Source of the DNA: Galbibacter pacificus
GTDB taxonomy: Bacteria; Bacteroidota; Bacteroidia; Flavobacteriales; Flavobacteriaceae
NCBI RefSeq assembly: GCF_029603165.1
Contig: NZ_JAQSVC010000001.1
Location: 372,001-436,000, forward strand
Direction of reading: 5' to 3'
Length of the DNA: 64,000 bases
Below, piece after piece: positions 16,812 through 27,081 of this stretch. A program made the position numbers and the translations under genes. How positions within the stretch are numbered: position 1 is the first letter of the stretch; every line of letters begins with the position of its first letter. A model generated the notes under the pieces. That model had not been told where the DNA came from. It was given only the letters and a program-made list of their open reading frames with translations, and did not search any database.

Positions 16812-19800
16812 ATGGAAAAAAGAATTAGACTCTTATTGACTGTTTCACTTTTAATGTTTTCCGGTTTGGCAATGGCTCAAACGGTAAGTGGGGTGGTAAC
16901 CGATGAGGATCAAGTACCGCTTCCAGGAGTGAATGTTATCATTGCCGGGAAGAATACTGGAACTGCCACAGATTTTGATGGAAGGTATGAAGTAAATGGT
17001 GCAAATGCCGATGATGTATTGACTTTTAGCTATATCGGCTTTGAGACAAAAAAAGAACCTGTGCAAGGACGTCAGGAAATAAATGTTTCTTTAAAAATAG
17101 CTTCCGAGGCTCTGGATGAGGTGGTTATTGTAGGGGCTTCCGTTAAGAAAGGAGATTTAACTGGTGCTGTAGTGAATGTTGATGAAGAAGTCCTGGAAGA
17201 ACGACCAGTAACCAGTATTAATGAAGCTTTGCAAGGGAGGGCCTCAGGTGTTTTTATTCAAAACGATCCTTCTCCCGGAGGAAATGCCAGCATCCGTATA
17301 CGTGGAAATAACTCACTGCAATATGGGGGGAATCCAATTTTTGTTATAGACGGAATTGTAATGGATGGGGATTTTAACTTGACTAACTTAAACGATGTAG
17401 CTTCTATTAATGTACTAAAAGATGCAAGTGCAACTGCACTTTATGGGTCACGAGGAGCTAATGGAGTTGTAGTTGTAACGACCAAAAAAGGTAAAAGCGG
17501 TGAGGGGCAAATTAGTTATAAGACATGGATGGGTGTTCAGGAATTCACGAACGAAGATATTACTCTTAATGCAAATGATATTTTCGACTTACGAATCGAT
17601 GCATTGGTAAATTCACATGTTGCTGATGACTATTTTGCAGCAAATCCAAACGCTTCCAGAGATCAATTTATAAACGAAGAGTTATTGGGAGACAATTCGA
17701 ATTGGTTTGCCGATTATGAAAAAGAATCATACGCACAAGGTAAAAATTACAATTGGTTAGAAGAAGTTTCCAGATCCGCCATTCAACAAAATCACGCTTT
17801 GAGTTTCTCAGGAGGAGGCGAAAAAAATTCATATTACTTGAGCTTTGGATATATAGATCAGGATGGATTGATTAAAGGGTCTTCAAATAAAAGATATACA
17901 GGAAGGATCAATGCGGAACAACAAATAAAACCGTGGCTTAAAGTGGGGACCAATACTTCTTATACGAAATCAGTATATGACGAAGTTGACGGGTCGGTAT
18001 TTGAAGATGCAAGGGGGGCAAATCCCCTATTGCCCATAGAGCGTTACCGGGATACGCTGTTCCTTGCCTGGGGAAATAATTGGGATATCAATGCAGAAAA
18101 TCCTATTAATAGCTTAAAAATAGAGAAGGATAGAATACGAACCAAACTTGCTTCATCAAACTATGCAGAAGCTAAACCGATAGAAGGTTTAACAATTCGT
18201 ACAACTTTTGCTGTTGATAATGTGAAACAGGAATATTATGAGTATGTCCCTAGAGATATTCAACAGGCAAAAAGAGATTCATATCTAGGACGGGCAATTC
18301 ATAATTTAGATTACTCCAATTATTACCAATGGGATAATTCCATTACCTATGAGACCGATTTTGGAAAGCATGATTTAACGGCATTGTTTTCTACTAGTTT
18401 AAGTAAAGATGAATTTCATTATACCAATGTATTGGCACGTGACTTTCCAACAGATGACTTTAGTTATTACGATTTAGGAGGGGCTTTTGATAAGCCGAAC
18501 TTTAGTCTGGGTTCTGATAAAAGTGCGGCTACATTGCAATCTTACCTGGGAAGGTTAAATTATAATTATGACAACCGCTATTTTTTGACATTAACGGGAA
18601 GGTATGATGGCTCTTCTCGCTTTTATGATGGTCATAAGTGGGGTTTCTTTCCGTCAGTGGCAGCTTCTTGGAATATAACCAATGAGCAGTTTATGGAGAG
18701 TCAACATGTTTTTGATTTAATGAAACTAAGAGTGGGTTATGGTAGTGTTGGTAATCAAAATATACCTAATTATGCTTTCTATAGTTTATACAACCCTGTT
18801 TATTCTAATGAACAGGTATCGTTTGTGTCTTCTGGTTTACGTGGTACTCCAAATCTCACTTGGGAAAAACAAGATCAGTTTAACTTGGGGATAGATTTAT
18901 CTTTATTGAATAATAGACTTTCCATTACCGCTGAATATTTTGATATTGTAAACTCAAATCTTTTAATGAGGAGGACATTATCTACAATTACAGGGTATAG
19001 TGCAGCAATTGAAAATATTGGTGAAATGACCAACCGTGGAGTGGAGCTTACCATAAATGGGGTAATAATTGATAACGACAATTTTCATTGGGATGTCTCT
19101 GCAAATTTCTCAAAAGACAAGAATAAAATTACCAAACTATACCAGGATGTTGACGCTATTTATAACTTCGGAGGATTTACGGGCACTGATATACAACGAA
19201 CAGGAAACTTCTTCTTGGAGGAGTCTTTAAACTCTATATATATGTGGGAGTTTGATAGGATAATTCAGCCCGAAGACATGGATTATGTTAATGGTTTGGA
19301 GTTGCCCGGAAAAACATTGCAACCTGGAGATATTTTGCCTAAAGATCAGCAAGAAGAAGGAGAAGAAGGTTACGGAGTTATAGATGAGGATGATCGCGTA
19401 ATTGTAGGGAAACAAGATCCTAAATTTTATGGTGGTTTTTCTACTAGGTTTTCTTGGAAAAACCTATCATTAAATTCAGTATTTACATATTCGTATGGTG
19501 CTAAGAAAATAAGTGGTTATTACGAAGGATTAATGAGCGGAACCGGGTTTGGGCCAGCCCATACAGATATGCTCAATAGATGGACCCCTACCCATATGGA
19601 TACATCGATACCTCGTGCTACCTACGATAATGCGCAACGGTTTGGAGCTGGTGATACTTCATGGGGGCTGCAGGACGCGTCTTATTTAAGGTTGTCTACT
19701 ATTACTTTATCGTATGATTTACCTGGTGAATTTGCAAGCAAAATCGGGATGTCCAGTCTTAGATTGTATGTTTCTGGAAATAATGTGCTTACTTGGACCG

Positions 19801-19883
19801 ATTACAAAGGTTACGACCCAGAAAATGGCGATTGGTACCCTACCGCAAGAATGCTTGTAACGGGATTGGATGTTACGTTTTAA
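16812..19883 (+). CDS. SusC-like TonB-dependent outer-membrane transporter
   Basis: 1023-residue SusC/RagA-type receptor importing oligosaccharides across the outer membrane with energy from TonB. A signal peptide ends at AMAQ; a carboxypeptidase-regulatory-like beta domain follows (about 24-100, with PLPGVNVIIAGKNTGTATDFDG); then the plug (RIRGNNSL, VIDGIVMDG, VLKDASATALYGSRGANGVV) and a 22-strand barrel ending in VTGLDVTF with terminal Phe. The SusD partner gene follows after 31 bases. The operon continues through GH97, a GH27/36-like enzyme, a lipoprotein, GH95 and an esterase. Confidence 0.95.
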   Translation: MEKRIRLLLTVSLLMFSGLAMAQTVSGVVTDEDQVPLPGVNVIIAGKNTGTATDFDGRYEVNGANADDVLTFSYIGFETKKEPVQGRQEINVSLKIASEALDEVVIVGASVKKGDLTGAVVNVDEEVLEERPVTSINEALQGRASGVFIQNDPSPGGNASIRIRGNNSLQYGGNPIFVIDGIVMDGDFNLTNLNDVASINVLKDASATALYGSRGANGVVVVTTKKGKSGEGQISYKTWMGVQEFTNEDITLNANDIFDLRIDALVNSHVADDYFAANPNASRDQFINEELLGDNSNWFADYEKESYAQGKNYNWLEEVSRSAIQQNHALSFSGGGEKNSYYLSFGYIDQDGLIKGSSNKRYTGRINAEQQIKPWLKVGTNTSYTKSVYDEVDGSVFEDARGANPLLPIERYRDTLFLAWGNNWDINAENPINSLKIEKDRIRTKLASSNYAEAKPIEGLTIRTTFAVDNVKQEYYEYVPRDIQQAKRDSYLGRAIHNLDYSNYYQWDNSITYETDFGKHDLTALFSTSLSKDEFHYTNVLARDFPTDDFSYYDLGGAFDKPNFSLGSDKSAATLQSYLGRLNYNYDNRYFLTLTGRYDGSSRFYDGHKWGFFPSVAASWNITNEQFMESQHVFDLMKLRVGYGSVGNQNIPNYAFYSLYNPVYSNEQVSFVSSGLRGTPNLTWEKQDQFNLGIDLSLLNNRLSITAEYFDIVNSNLLMRRTLSTITGYSAAIENIGEMTNRGVELTINGVIIDNDNFHWDVSANFSKDKNKITKLYQDVDAIYNFGGFTGTDIQRTGNFFLEESLNSIYMWEFDRIIQPEDMDYVNGLELPGKTLQPGDILPKDQQEEGEEGYGVIDEDDRVIVGKQDPKFYGGFSTRFSWKNLSLNSVFTYSYGAKKISGYYEGLMSGTGFGPAHTDMLNRWTPTHMDTSIPRATYDNAQRFGAGDTSWGLQDASYLRLSTITLSYDLPGEFASKIGMSSLRLYVSGNNVLTWTDYKGYDPENGDWYPTARMLVTGLDVTF

Positions 19884-19914
19884 TTGTACTTAAGAATCTA
19901 TAAAATTCAACAAA

Positions 19915-21429
19915 ATGAAAACAATAATTAATATCAAATATAAATTTTGGGTTGTGTTTCTTTGTGTTGCCATGCTTGAATTGGTTTCATGTTCGGAATA
20001 TTTAGAGGAGGACCCATATACGAGTTTAACAGAAGAAGAGGTATATGGCAATGAGGAAAACTTAAAGTTATTGATTTCCGGATTGTATACCCAGTGGCGC
20101 AACACAAGACAAGATAGAAGTGCCTTGTACATGGTGTTGGGCTCGGATGAAGGCAAGCAAGGTGGGCAGCAGGTTCAAGAGAATAATACACAAGCCGCTC
20201 TTGACAAGTATAATGGGGCCATGAATCCATTTAATTCTACATTAGCGGGAGAATGGAATAAGCGTTGGCCTGTTATAAGTGCTGCGGCAAAGGCAGTCCA
20301 TTATTCACCATCTGATGAATTAAAAGCAGAGGCATCTTTTATAAGAGCATCAATTAATTTCGAATTGGCAATGCTGTGGGGGCCAATCCCCATTATAGAC
20401 CTGGAAGACATGAAGGAATCCAGACAGCCTCTTAGCGATGTTTTTCAATTTATCATAAATGATTTAGAATTTGCCTCAGAGCATTTACCTTTGACACAGG
20501 ATGATAAACGAATTCCAACCAAAGGTGCAGCACAAGCATTGCTCGGTAAAGTTTATATGTATGCGCCGGAAGAAACGGGATTGAGAGACTATCAAAAGGC
20601 GGTAGATTACTTTGATATGATGATTCCAAATTATGCTTTGATTCCTAATTATAAAGATTTATTCGATACACGATTGGATCAAAATACAAGTGAGGTAATC
20701 TATGCTTTCCAATTTAATAATATGTCGCCCGATAATAATATGATACAGCATCATGCGGGATCTAGAGCGGTAGCCGATATGGACTCGAACACGTATTTCG
20801 GAGGTTATGATTTGGCACTTCCTACCCAGTATTATTATGAAACTATTTGGGAAGGACAGGACGGAGATACCCGAAGAGAAGTGAGCATTCGATATGACTT
20901 TACATTGCCCGATGGAAGAGAACCGCAAATAACCTGGACAGGACAATCGGATGAATTGGAACCTCATATTAAAAAATTTGAGGATATACGAACCCAAGGT
21001 GAACAGAACTTTTGGTATTCTGGTGGCTTGGTTTATTATTTAAGGCTTGCAGATATTTTATTGTGTAAAGCAGAGTGTTTGAATGAATTAGGAAGAACGG
21101 GCGAGGCAATTAATTTAGTAAATAATACGGTCCGTGCCCGTGCTTATGGAGGAACACTCCCAGCCTCTCAAGCATGGCCATCTGGAACGTCTCAAGCGGA
21201 ATTTGGTTCAGCAATATTGGATGAGCGAATGAGAGAACTTGGATTTGAAGGATGGAGAAGAATGGACCTTATTAGAACCGGACACTTTGTCGAATATGTT
21301 AAAGAGCGAAATCCATGGGCTAAAGAATCTGGAACAATTCAGGATTTTCATAAATGGTATCCTATACCGGAATCTGAAATCAAGCAGAACGATAATATTA
21401 ATGAAGAAGATCAAAACCCGGGTTATTGA
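19915..21429 (+). CDS. SusD-like surface glycan-binding lipoprotein
   Basis: 504-residue SusD/RagB lipoprotein that lids the SusC channel and binds the incoming glycan. The signal sequence ends in LVSC (Cys26), followed by SEYLEEDPYT, the usual SusD start. TPR-like helices include SFIRASINFELAMLWGPIPII and LRLADILLCKAECLNELGRTGEAINLVN. The C-terminal signature is ILDERMRELGFEGWRRMDLIRTG, and the protein ends in WYPIPESEIKQN. It pairs with the preceding SusC gene. Confidence 0.94.
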   Translation: MKTIINIKYKFWVVFLCVAMLELVSCSEYLEEDPYTSLTEEEVYGNEENLKLLISGLYTQWRNTRQDRSALYMVLGSDEGKQGGQQVQENNTQAALDKYNGAMNPFNSTLAGEWNKRWPVISAAAKAVHYSPSDELKAEASFIRASINFELAMLWGPIPIIDLEDMKESRQPLSDVFQFIINDLEFASEHLPLTQDDKRIPTKGAAQALLGKVYMYAPEETGLRDYQKAVDYFDMMIPNYALIPNYKDLFDTRLDQNTSEVIYAFQFNNMSPDNNMIQHHAGSRAVADMDSNTYFGGYDLALPTQYYYETIWEGQDGDTRREVSIRYDFTLPDGREPQITWTGQSDELEPHIKKFEDIRTQGEQNFWYSGGLVYYLRLADILLCKAECLNELGRTGEAINLVNNTVRARAYGGTLPASQAWPSGTSQAEFGSAILDERMRELGFEGWRRMDLIRTGHFVEYVKERNPWAKESGTIQDFHKWYPIPESEIKQNDNINEEDQNPGY

Positions 21430-21487
21430 TAGCCCGTGGTTTTGGCCTATTTATAAAAGACATTTTTTTATTAAAATTTAAATAACC

Positions 21488-23440
21488 ATGCAAAAACTAT
21501 TCGTTAAAAACAGAGTGTTGCTTCACCTATACTGTTTTTTTCTATTGTTAACAAGTTGTACTGAAAATCAATCATCGGAACAGATAAAATTGGCTTCAAA
21601 AAACGGAGTTAATGAAATTGTATTGTCCTTAACAGACTTGGGGCAACTGACTTACCATGTGAAACGTAATGGAAAAATATTAATTAAACCTTCTCCAATG
21701 GGAGTTATTTCTAATGATTATGATTTTACAAATGGGCTGAAGATTGTTGATATTTCATCTGTTCAGGAAAGAACTGAAAAGTACCAACTAAAAGTTGGGC
21801 ACCAAAGCAAAATAAATCATATACTTCAAACCAAAAGTGTAGTAGTTAAAAATACCAAAGGAGGAACGATGGTTGTTGACTTGGTCTCTGGAGAAGAAGG
21901 TGTAGCCTTCAGGTATAGGTTTCCCGAAGCAGATCAAAAAAAGCATACTATAAAGAAGGAAATTACCGGTTTTCATATTGAAAAGAACGCACGGGGGTGG
22001 TTACAACCCTATAATAAGGCCGGAGATTATACACCCGGGTATGAGGATTTTTATTTAGAGGTATCCTCTGGAGATTCCATATCCGGAGCTCGAAATCCAT
22101 CTGTTGGATGGTGCATGCCTGCTCTTTTCAATGTAAATCAAAAGAAGAACTGGGTGTTAATTGCCGAATCGGCTACCGATGGGAGCTTTAGTGGTTGCCA
22201 CTTAAGGCCAATAGCTGAAGATGGAATATACAGCATTGCTTTTGCAAAGGCTGATGAAGCTTATACACTTCCTTTGGATAAAAATACAGAGGCATTGCCA
22301 ACGTCAAAATTGCCATGGACAATGCCATGGAGAGTTGTCATTACTGGAGAATCTGCGGGAGATATTTTGCTTTCCACATTGATAACCGATTTAGCACCGG
22401 CATCTAAAATTGAAGATACCTCTTGGATTGAAACGGGAAAAGCTTCCTGGTCATGGTGGTCTCATCCTGATGATCATTCACCAGAAATATATAACAGGTT
22501 TACGGATTTGGCAGCTAATATGAATTGGAAATATACTTTGTTCGATGCAGGCTGGGAAAAAGCTAATGATGAAGGAGCTATTATTGATAAAGCAATAGCA
22601 AAAGGAATTCAGCCCATGGTATGGGGGTATTCTGGTAGCTATTTTAATCCAAAGGAACGTAAGGAACGATTTAAACAATTGGCAGATATGGGCATTAAAG
22701 GTGTTAAGATAGATTTTTGGTGTTCTGATAGGCAGGAGGTTATGGGAGCATTACAATCTTTATTTAAGGATGCAGCAAATCAACATTTGTTGGTCAATTT
22801 GCACGGGACAACAGTTCCTAGAGGTTGGCACCGAACCTGGCCTAACTTCGTGACAGCCGAAGCTGTGCTAGGAACCGAAAGTTATTTCTATGAAGAGCGT
22901 TTTCCGGATATGGCTGCCGGGCAAAATACAATTTTACCTTTTACCAGAAATGTAGCTGGGCCAACAGATTATACACCGGTTGCACTTACAATGAGAAAGT
23001 ATAAACGCTTAAATACAGCAGTTCATGAATTGGCAACATCTATGATTTATACCTCGGGGGTTATTCATTTTGCAGATTCAAAAGAAATGCTAGAGTCTTT
23101 GCCTAACGATGTTCAAAATTTATTAAAGGAAATACCGGCTACTTGGGATCATACAGAGTGTATAATTGGGGAACCGGGTAAAGCAATAGTGTTGGCACGA
23201 AAAAGTGGAGAACGTTCATATATAGTCGGAATTAATGGAACCAATTCCGAACAACCTATTCAATTGGACCTTACCAAGTACAATAATAAATCCTCTAGTT
23301 ATAGGATAATAAAAGAGGGTAAAAACCCACTAATGGAATTTGAATCTAAAATTAATTCTGTTAATTCAAATTTCGTATATAACATAGCGCCAAAGGGCGG
23401 GTTTATTATCGAATTCATTGAGGATGAGGCTATGAAATAA
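21488..23440 (+). CDS. GH97 glycosidase (probably retaining alpha-galactosidase type)
   Basis: 650-residue lipoprotein (LLTSC, Cys24) of GH97, with the N-terminal beta-sandwich (about 30-280), the catalytic barrel (about 300-560) beginning ETGKASWSWWSHPDDHS, and a C-terminal beta domain. GH97 has inverting alpha-glucosidases (SusB) and retaining alpha-galactosidases. Here MGIKGVKIDFWCSDRQ places an Asp (residue 409) where retaining members have their nucleophile, followed by VNLHGTTVPRGWHRTWPNFVTAEAVLGTE with a candidate acid/base Glu458. From that Asp and the GH36 neighbour I favour alpha-galactosidase; this needs structural alignment. Calcium-binding Glu residues are expected but were not mapped. 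Confidence 0.88.
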   Translation: MQKLFVKNRVLLHLYCFFLLLTSCTENQSSEQIKLASKNGVNEIVLSLTDLGQLTYHVKRNGKILIKPSPMGVISNDYDFTNGLKIVDISSVQERTEKYQLKVGHQSKINHILQTKSVVVKNTKGGTMVVDLVSGEEGVAFRYRFPEADQKKHTIKKEITGFHIEKNARGWLQPYNKAGDYTPGYEDFYLEVSSGDSISGARNPSVGWCMPALFNVNQKKNWVLIAESATDGSFSGCHLRPIAEDGIYSIAFAKADEAYTLPLDKNTEALPTSKLPWTMPWRVVITGESAGDILLSTLITDLAPASKIEDTSWIETGKASWSWWSHPDDHSPEIYNRFTDLAANMNWKYTLFDAGWEKANDEGAIIDKAIAKGIQPMVWGYSGSYFNPKERKERFKQLADMGIKGVKIDFWCSDRQEVMGALQSLFKDAANQHLLVNLHGTTVPRGWHRTWPNFVTAEAVLGTESYFYEERFPDMAAGQNTILPFTRNVAGPTDYTPVALTMRKYKRLNTAVHELATSMIYTSGVIHFADSKEMLESLPNDVQNLLKEIPATWDHTECIIGEPGKAIVLARKSGERSYIVGINGTNSEQPIQLDLTKYNNKSSSYRIIKEGKNPLMEFESKINSVNSNFVYNIAPKGGFIIEFIEDEAMK

Positions 23441-23522
23441 CGAAGGAATATCATCTAATAAAGACTTAATGTCAATGGAGATAGATTTATATTCATTTAC
23501 CTAACCTAATAATAACCAACCA

Positions 23523-26500
23523 ATGAATAAAAAAATTACTTTTTTTAGCCTTGTGCTATTTATTATTACCAGTCATATAAGTGCCCAAACTTTTTATGAA
23601 GCAGAGAATGGCACTTTATTTGGCGTTGCCAGTATTCAGGATTGTGGAAATTGCTCGGGCGGTAAACAAGTAGGAGATCTGGGATATGATCGATATTTTA
23701 CTTATGATGTGAGCATTGCCGAAGAAGGAATTTACAGATTGAAGTTTAGCTATTCTTCAGCACAGGATCGTTCTATATTTATTTCGATAAATGGAGATTC
23801 TGTCCCAGCACAAGCCCTTTGTAATAATGGAGAGTGGAGTACAAAATCGGATAGGGAAGTGGACGTAAAACTGGTGTCCGGCGTTAACACAATAAAATTT
23901 TTCAATGACTATGGATGGGCGCCTAATATTGATGGGTTTTCACTTGAGCTTTTGTCCTATTCCGATACATATTATGAAGCCGAAACCGACTCAAATTTAT
24001 ATGGAGTTGCCAGTATTCAGGATTGTGGGAGTTGTTCAGGGGGTAAACAAGTGGGTGATTTGGGCTATGACCGGTATATGACCTATGATGTTACGGTTGC
24101 ACAAACGGGGTCTTATAATCTAAAACTAATTTTTAATTCTGGAGACCCACGATCTATTTTTATTTCGGCCAACGACGCTAATTCGCTAGAGCTTTCTTGT
24201 TTGTCTGGTGATTGGGGTTTGTACGCCAATCAAGACATAAGTATAAACTTAAACGAAGGGGTTAACACCTTAAAGTTTTATAATGATAATGATTGGGCTC
24301 CTAATATTGATGCGTTCTCGTTACGATTAATTCAGGAAGATGCTGGAGAATGTAATGATTGTAATCAATTTACCTATGGAAATGATGGCAAAATGGAATA
24401 CAATTTACAAACAGGGACATTTGATGTTTTTCAACAAGATCAATTAATAGTACAGGCTTCATATTCAGAAGTATCTAATGGCGATACGTTATTTTCATCT
24501 AAAGAGTATTCGCAACGAACAATAAATCAAAGTAGTTTTTCAGATGATTTAGGGAGCGGAATCAAAGTAACAGTTGATTTAACTGACAGTAATTTCCCCG
24601 AAATGCAACAAAATTTTTATTTCTATGATGAGCAACCTTTCTTTTTAATGGAAGTTGTAATTCAAGGACAAATTTTGGAAAGTAATTATATGGCACCTAT
24701 GGTCTCTTCGCATATTGCTCTGGAAGCACAAGGAGATAATCGTCTGTTGGATATTCCCTTTGATAATGATGCTTGGGTTCGTTACAATGCATTATCCTTA
24801 GGAGGTCAGGTCACGAATATCAGTTCTGAGGTAACTGCATTCTACGAAAATAATAGTAGAAACGGGATTGTAATCGGATCGGTAGAACATGCAGTCTGGA
24901 AGACTGGAATTGAAAGTAGTGGGGTGGGTAATGTATTGAATGATTTTCGTATTTGGGGAGGCTATACTTCGGCATCAGATACCCGCGATGAAAATCCACA
25001 TGGTAAAATCAAAGGCGATTCCATAAAATCCCCTAAAATTTTTGTCGGTTATTTTGAAGATTGGAGATTGGGGATGGAATCTTACGGAAATGCAGATAAG
25101 TTGACAGGAGGAAGATATATAAACGATTGGAATGAAGCAGTGCCTTTTGGCTGGAACAGTTGGGGAAGTATACAATCGGATATTACGCTTGATAAAGCAA
25201 AATCGGTAGTTGATTTTTTTGCTGATGAAATTCCAATGTTCAGAAATAATGAAACAGCCTATATAGATTTGGATTCTTACTGGGATAATCTTGTTGAAGG
25301 TGGCTTGGAGGGTGACTTTACAAAGCTATCTGAATTTGTGGATTATTGTAACCAGCATAATTTGAAACCAGGAATTTATTGGGCCCCTTTTGTAGATTGG
25401 GGAAAGTTTGACCGAAGAGTGGAAGGTAGCACCTATAACTATGCCGATACATGGATTCAAGTCGATGGAGGTTATCATGATGTAGATGGAGCAAGAGCAA
25501 TGGATCCTACACATCCAGCTACAAGGGATAGGATTGATTTGGTTATCGATAAATTCAAACAGGCAGGTTTTAAGATGATAAAAATTGATTTTATAGGCCA
25601 TGCAGCTGCAGAAGCAAATACTTATTATGATCCAGATATAACGACAGGGATGCAGGCCTTTAAATCTGGGATGCAGTATCTTACCGATAAGATTGGGGGA
25701 GAGATGTTGGTATATGCTGCAATTTCTCCTAACATGGCTTCTGGGCGCTATGTACATATGCGAAGAATAGCCTGTGATGCATATGCCGATATTAATGCTA
25801 CAGAATATACATTGAACAGTACTTCATATGGGTGGTGGCAATCACAAATTTATGATTATCTAGATGCAGACCATATCGTATTTGGGAATTCAAGTGAAGG
25901 AGAAAACAGAGCAAGACTTGCATCAGCTATTGTCACAGGGACCATTATAACCGGGGACGATTTTTCTTCTTCAGGAAATTGGGGAAACACTGCAAAGGAA
26001 TTATTGCAAAATGAAGCACTTTTAAAACTTGCGAAAAATGGAAAAGCATTTAGGCCGGTCGAAGGTAATACAGGAGATCGTGCTAACGAGGTTTTTGTAA
26101 ATCAAGTAGATGGGGTTAATTATGTGGCAGTATTTAATTATGGAGACCAAAAATCTTATAATATAGCTCTTGATAGACTAGGGTTTACTAATGAGGGGTA
26201 TTGTGTTAAAGAACTTTTCACGGGAGATATGTTTGCCTTAAATGGTAATTCATTACAAGTAAATTTGGGCGCAAAGGATGTAGTGTTCTATGAATTTAAT
26301 TCGGGGGAAAATTCCTGTATTTTCTCATTACCGGACAATTATCAGATTCAATCTACAGATGCAAGTTGTAATGGCAGTAAAGACGGAGAAATAAATATAG
26401 ATTTCAAGAACGCTGATTATACGTATACCATTGAGATTTCTGGGAAAGAACCAATAATTTTACCCCAACATACTACAAACTATAATGTAAACGAATTATC

Positions 26501-27038
26501 GGCCGGCTCGTATGAGCTTTGTTTTACCATTGATGAGGCGCAAGATTATAAGCAATGTTTTGAGATAACTATAAGCGAACCCGGAACTATAGATGCGGTT
26601 TCGTCTTATAATAAACGTACATCCACCGTTCATATAAGTTTGAAAGGGGCAGAGCGGTATTATGTGGATTTAAATGGAGATGAATTACTTTTTAATTCGG
26701 GGGAACATGATTTGAAATTGAGGGATGGGTTAAACGAATTAAGCGTAAGAAGTGACCTCAGTTGTCAAGGAATATATCATGAAAAAATATATGTATCACA
26801 AGAGTCCAAGGCTTATCCAAATCCTACTAAGGATTTTGTGCAAATTTCTCTTTCAGATGTTGATGGTGTTGTTCAAACTACAATTCATGATCTTCATGGG
26901 AATTTCATCTTGACCAAGAAGGATACTACTATTAATTCAAAAATAACTGTTGATTTAAGTAGTATTAAAGGAGGAGTTTATTTTGTGAATGTTTCTGGGA
27001 AAGAATACAATGAAACCTTTAAAGTACTTAAAAAGTGA
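23523..27038 (+). CDS. Secreted GH27/GH36-like alpha-galactosidase with two CBMs and T9SS tail
   Basis: 1171-residue multimodular secreted enzyme. Signal peptide to ISAQ (about 22); two consecutive, highly similar CBM6/CBM35-like jelly rolls (about 23-142 and 149-270, each with GVASIQDCGxCSGGKQVGDLGYDRY and a closing DxWAPNIDxFSL); a beta domain; then a clan GH-D type barrel from about 542 (FGWNSWGSIQSD, AYIDLDSYWD, LKPGIYWAPFVDW) with candidate nucleophile Asp689 in MIKIDFIGH and candidate acid/base Asp752 in RRIACDAYAD; a beta C-domain; a SprB-like repeat domain (SCNGSKDGEI, about 945-1030); and a type IX secretion sorting domain in the last 75 residues (AYPNPTKDFVQISL, ending FKVLKK). The product is probably surface-attached or released. 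The exact GH family needs a profile search. Confidence 0.82.
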   Translation: MNKKITFFSLVLFIITSHISAQTFYEAENGTLFGVASIQDCGNCSGGKQVGDLGYDRYFTYDVSIAEEGIYRLKFSYSSAQDRSIFISINGDSVPAQALCNNGEWSTKSDREVDVKLVSGVNTIKFFNDYGWAPNIDGFSLELLSYSDTYYEAETDSNLYGVASIQDCGSCSGGKQVGDLGYDRYMTYDVTVAQTGSYNLKLIFNSGDPRSIFISANDANSLELSCLSGDWGLYANQDISINLNEGVNTLKFYNDNDWAPNIDAFSLRLIQEDAGECNDCNQFTYGNDGKMEYNLQTGTFDVFQQDQLIVQASYSEVSNGDTLFSSKEYSQRTINQSSFSDDLGSGIKVTVDLTDSNFPEMQQNFYFYDEQPFFLMEVVIQGQILESNYMAPMVSSHIALEAQGDNRLLDIPFDNDAWVRYNALSLGGQVTNISSEVTAFYENNSRNGIVIGSVEHAVWKTGIESSGVGNVLNDFRIWGGYTSASDTRDENPHGKIKGDSIKSPKIFVGYFEDWRLGMESYGNADKLTGGRYINDWNEAVPFGWNSWGSIQSDITLDKAKSVVDFFADEIPMFRNNETAYIDLDSYWDNLVEGGLEGDFTKLSEFVDYCNQHNLKPGIYWAPFVDWGKFDRRVEGSTYNYADTWIQVDGGYHDVDGARAMDPTHPATRDRIDLVIDKFKQAGFKMIKIDFIGHAAAEANTYYDPDITTGMQAFKSGMQYLTDKIGGEMLVYAAISPNMASGRYVHMRRIACDAYADINATEYTLNSTSYGWWQSQIYDYLDADHIVFGNSSEGENRARLASAIVTGTIITGDDFSSSGNWGNTAKELLQNEALLKLAKNGKAFRPVEGNTGDRANEVFVNQVDGVNYVAVFNYGDQKSYNIALDRLGFTNEGYCVKELFTGDMFALNGNSLQVNLGAKDVVFYEFNSGENSCIFSLPDNYQIQSTDASCNGSKDGEINIDFKNADYTYTIEISGKEPIILPQHTTNYNVNELSAGSYELCFTIDEAQDYKQCFEITISEPGTIDAVSSYNKRTSTVHISLKGAERYYVDLNGDELLFNSGEHDLKLRDGLNELSVRSDLSCQGIYHEKIYVSQESKAYPNPTKDFVQISLSDVDGVVQTTIHDLHGNFILTKKDTTINSKITVDLSSIKGGVYFVNVSGKEYNETFKVLKK

Positions 27039-27081
27039 TGCTGTAATAATTTTGTGTCACGTTAAAAAGCTAAAATAAAAA

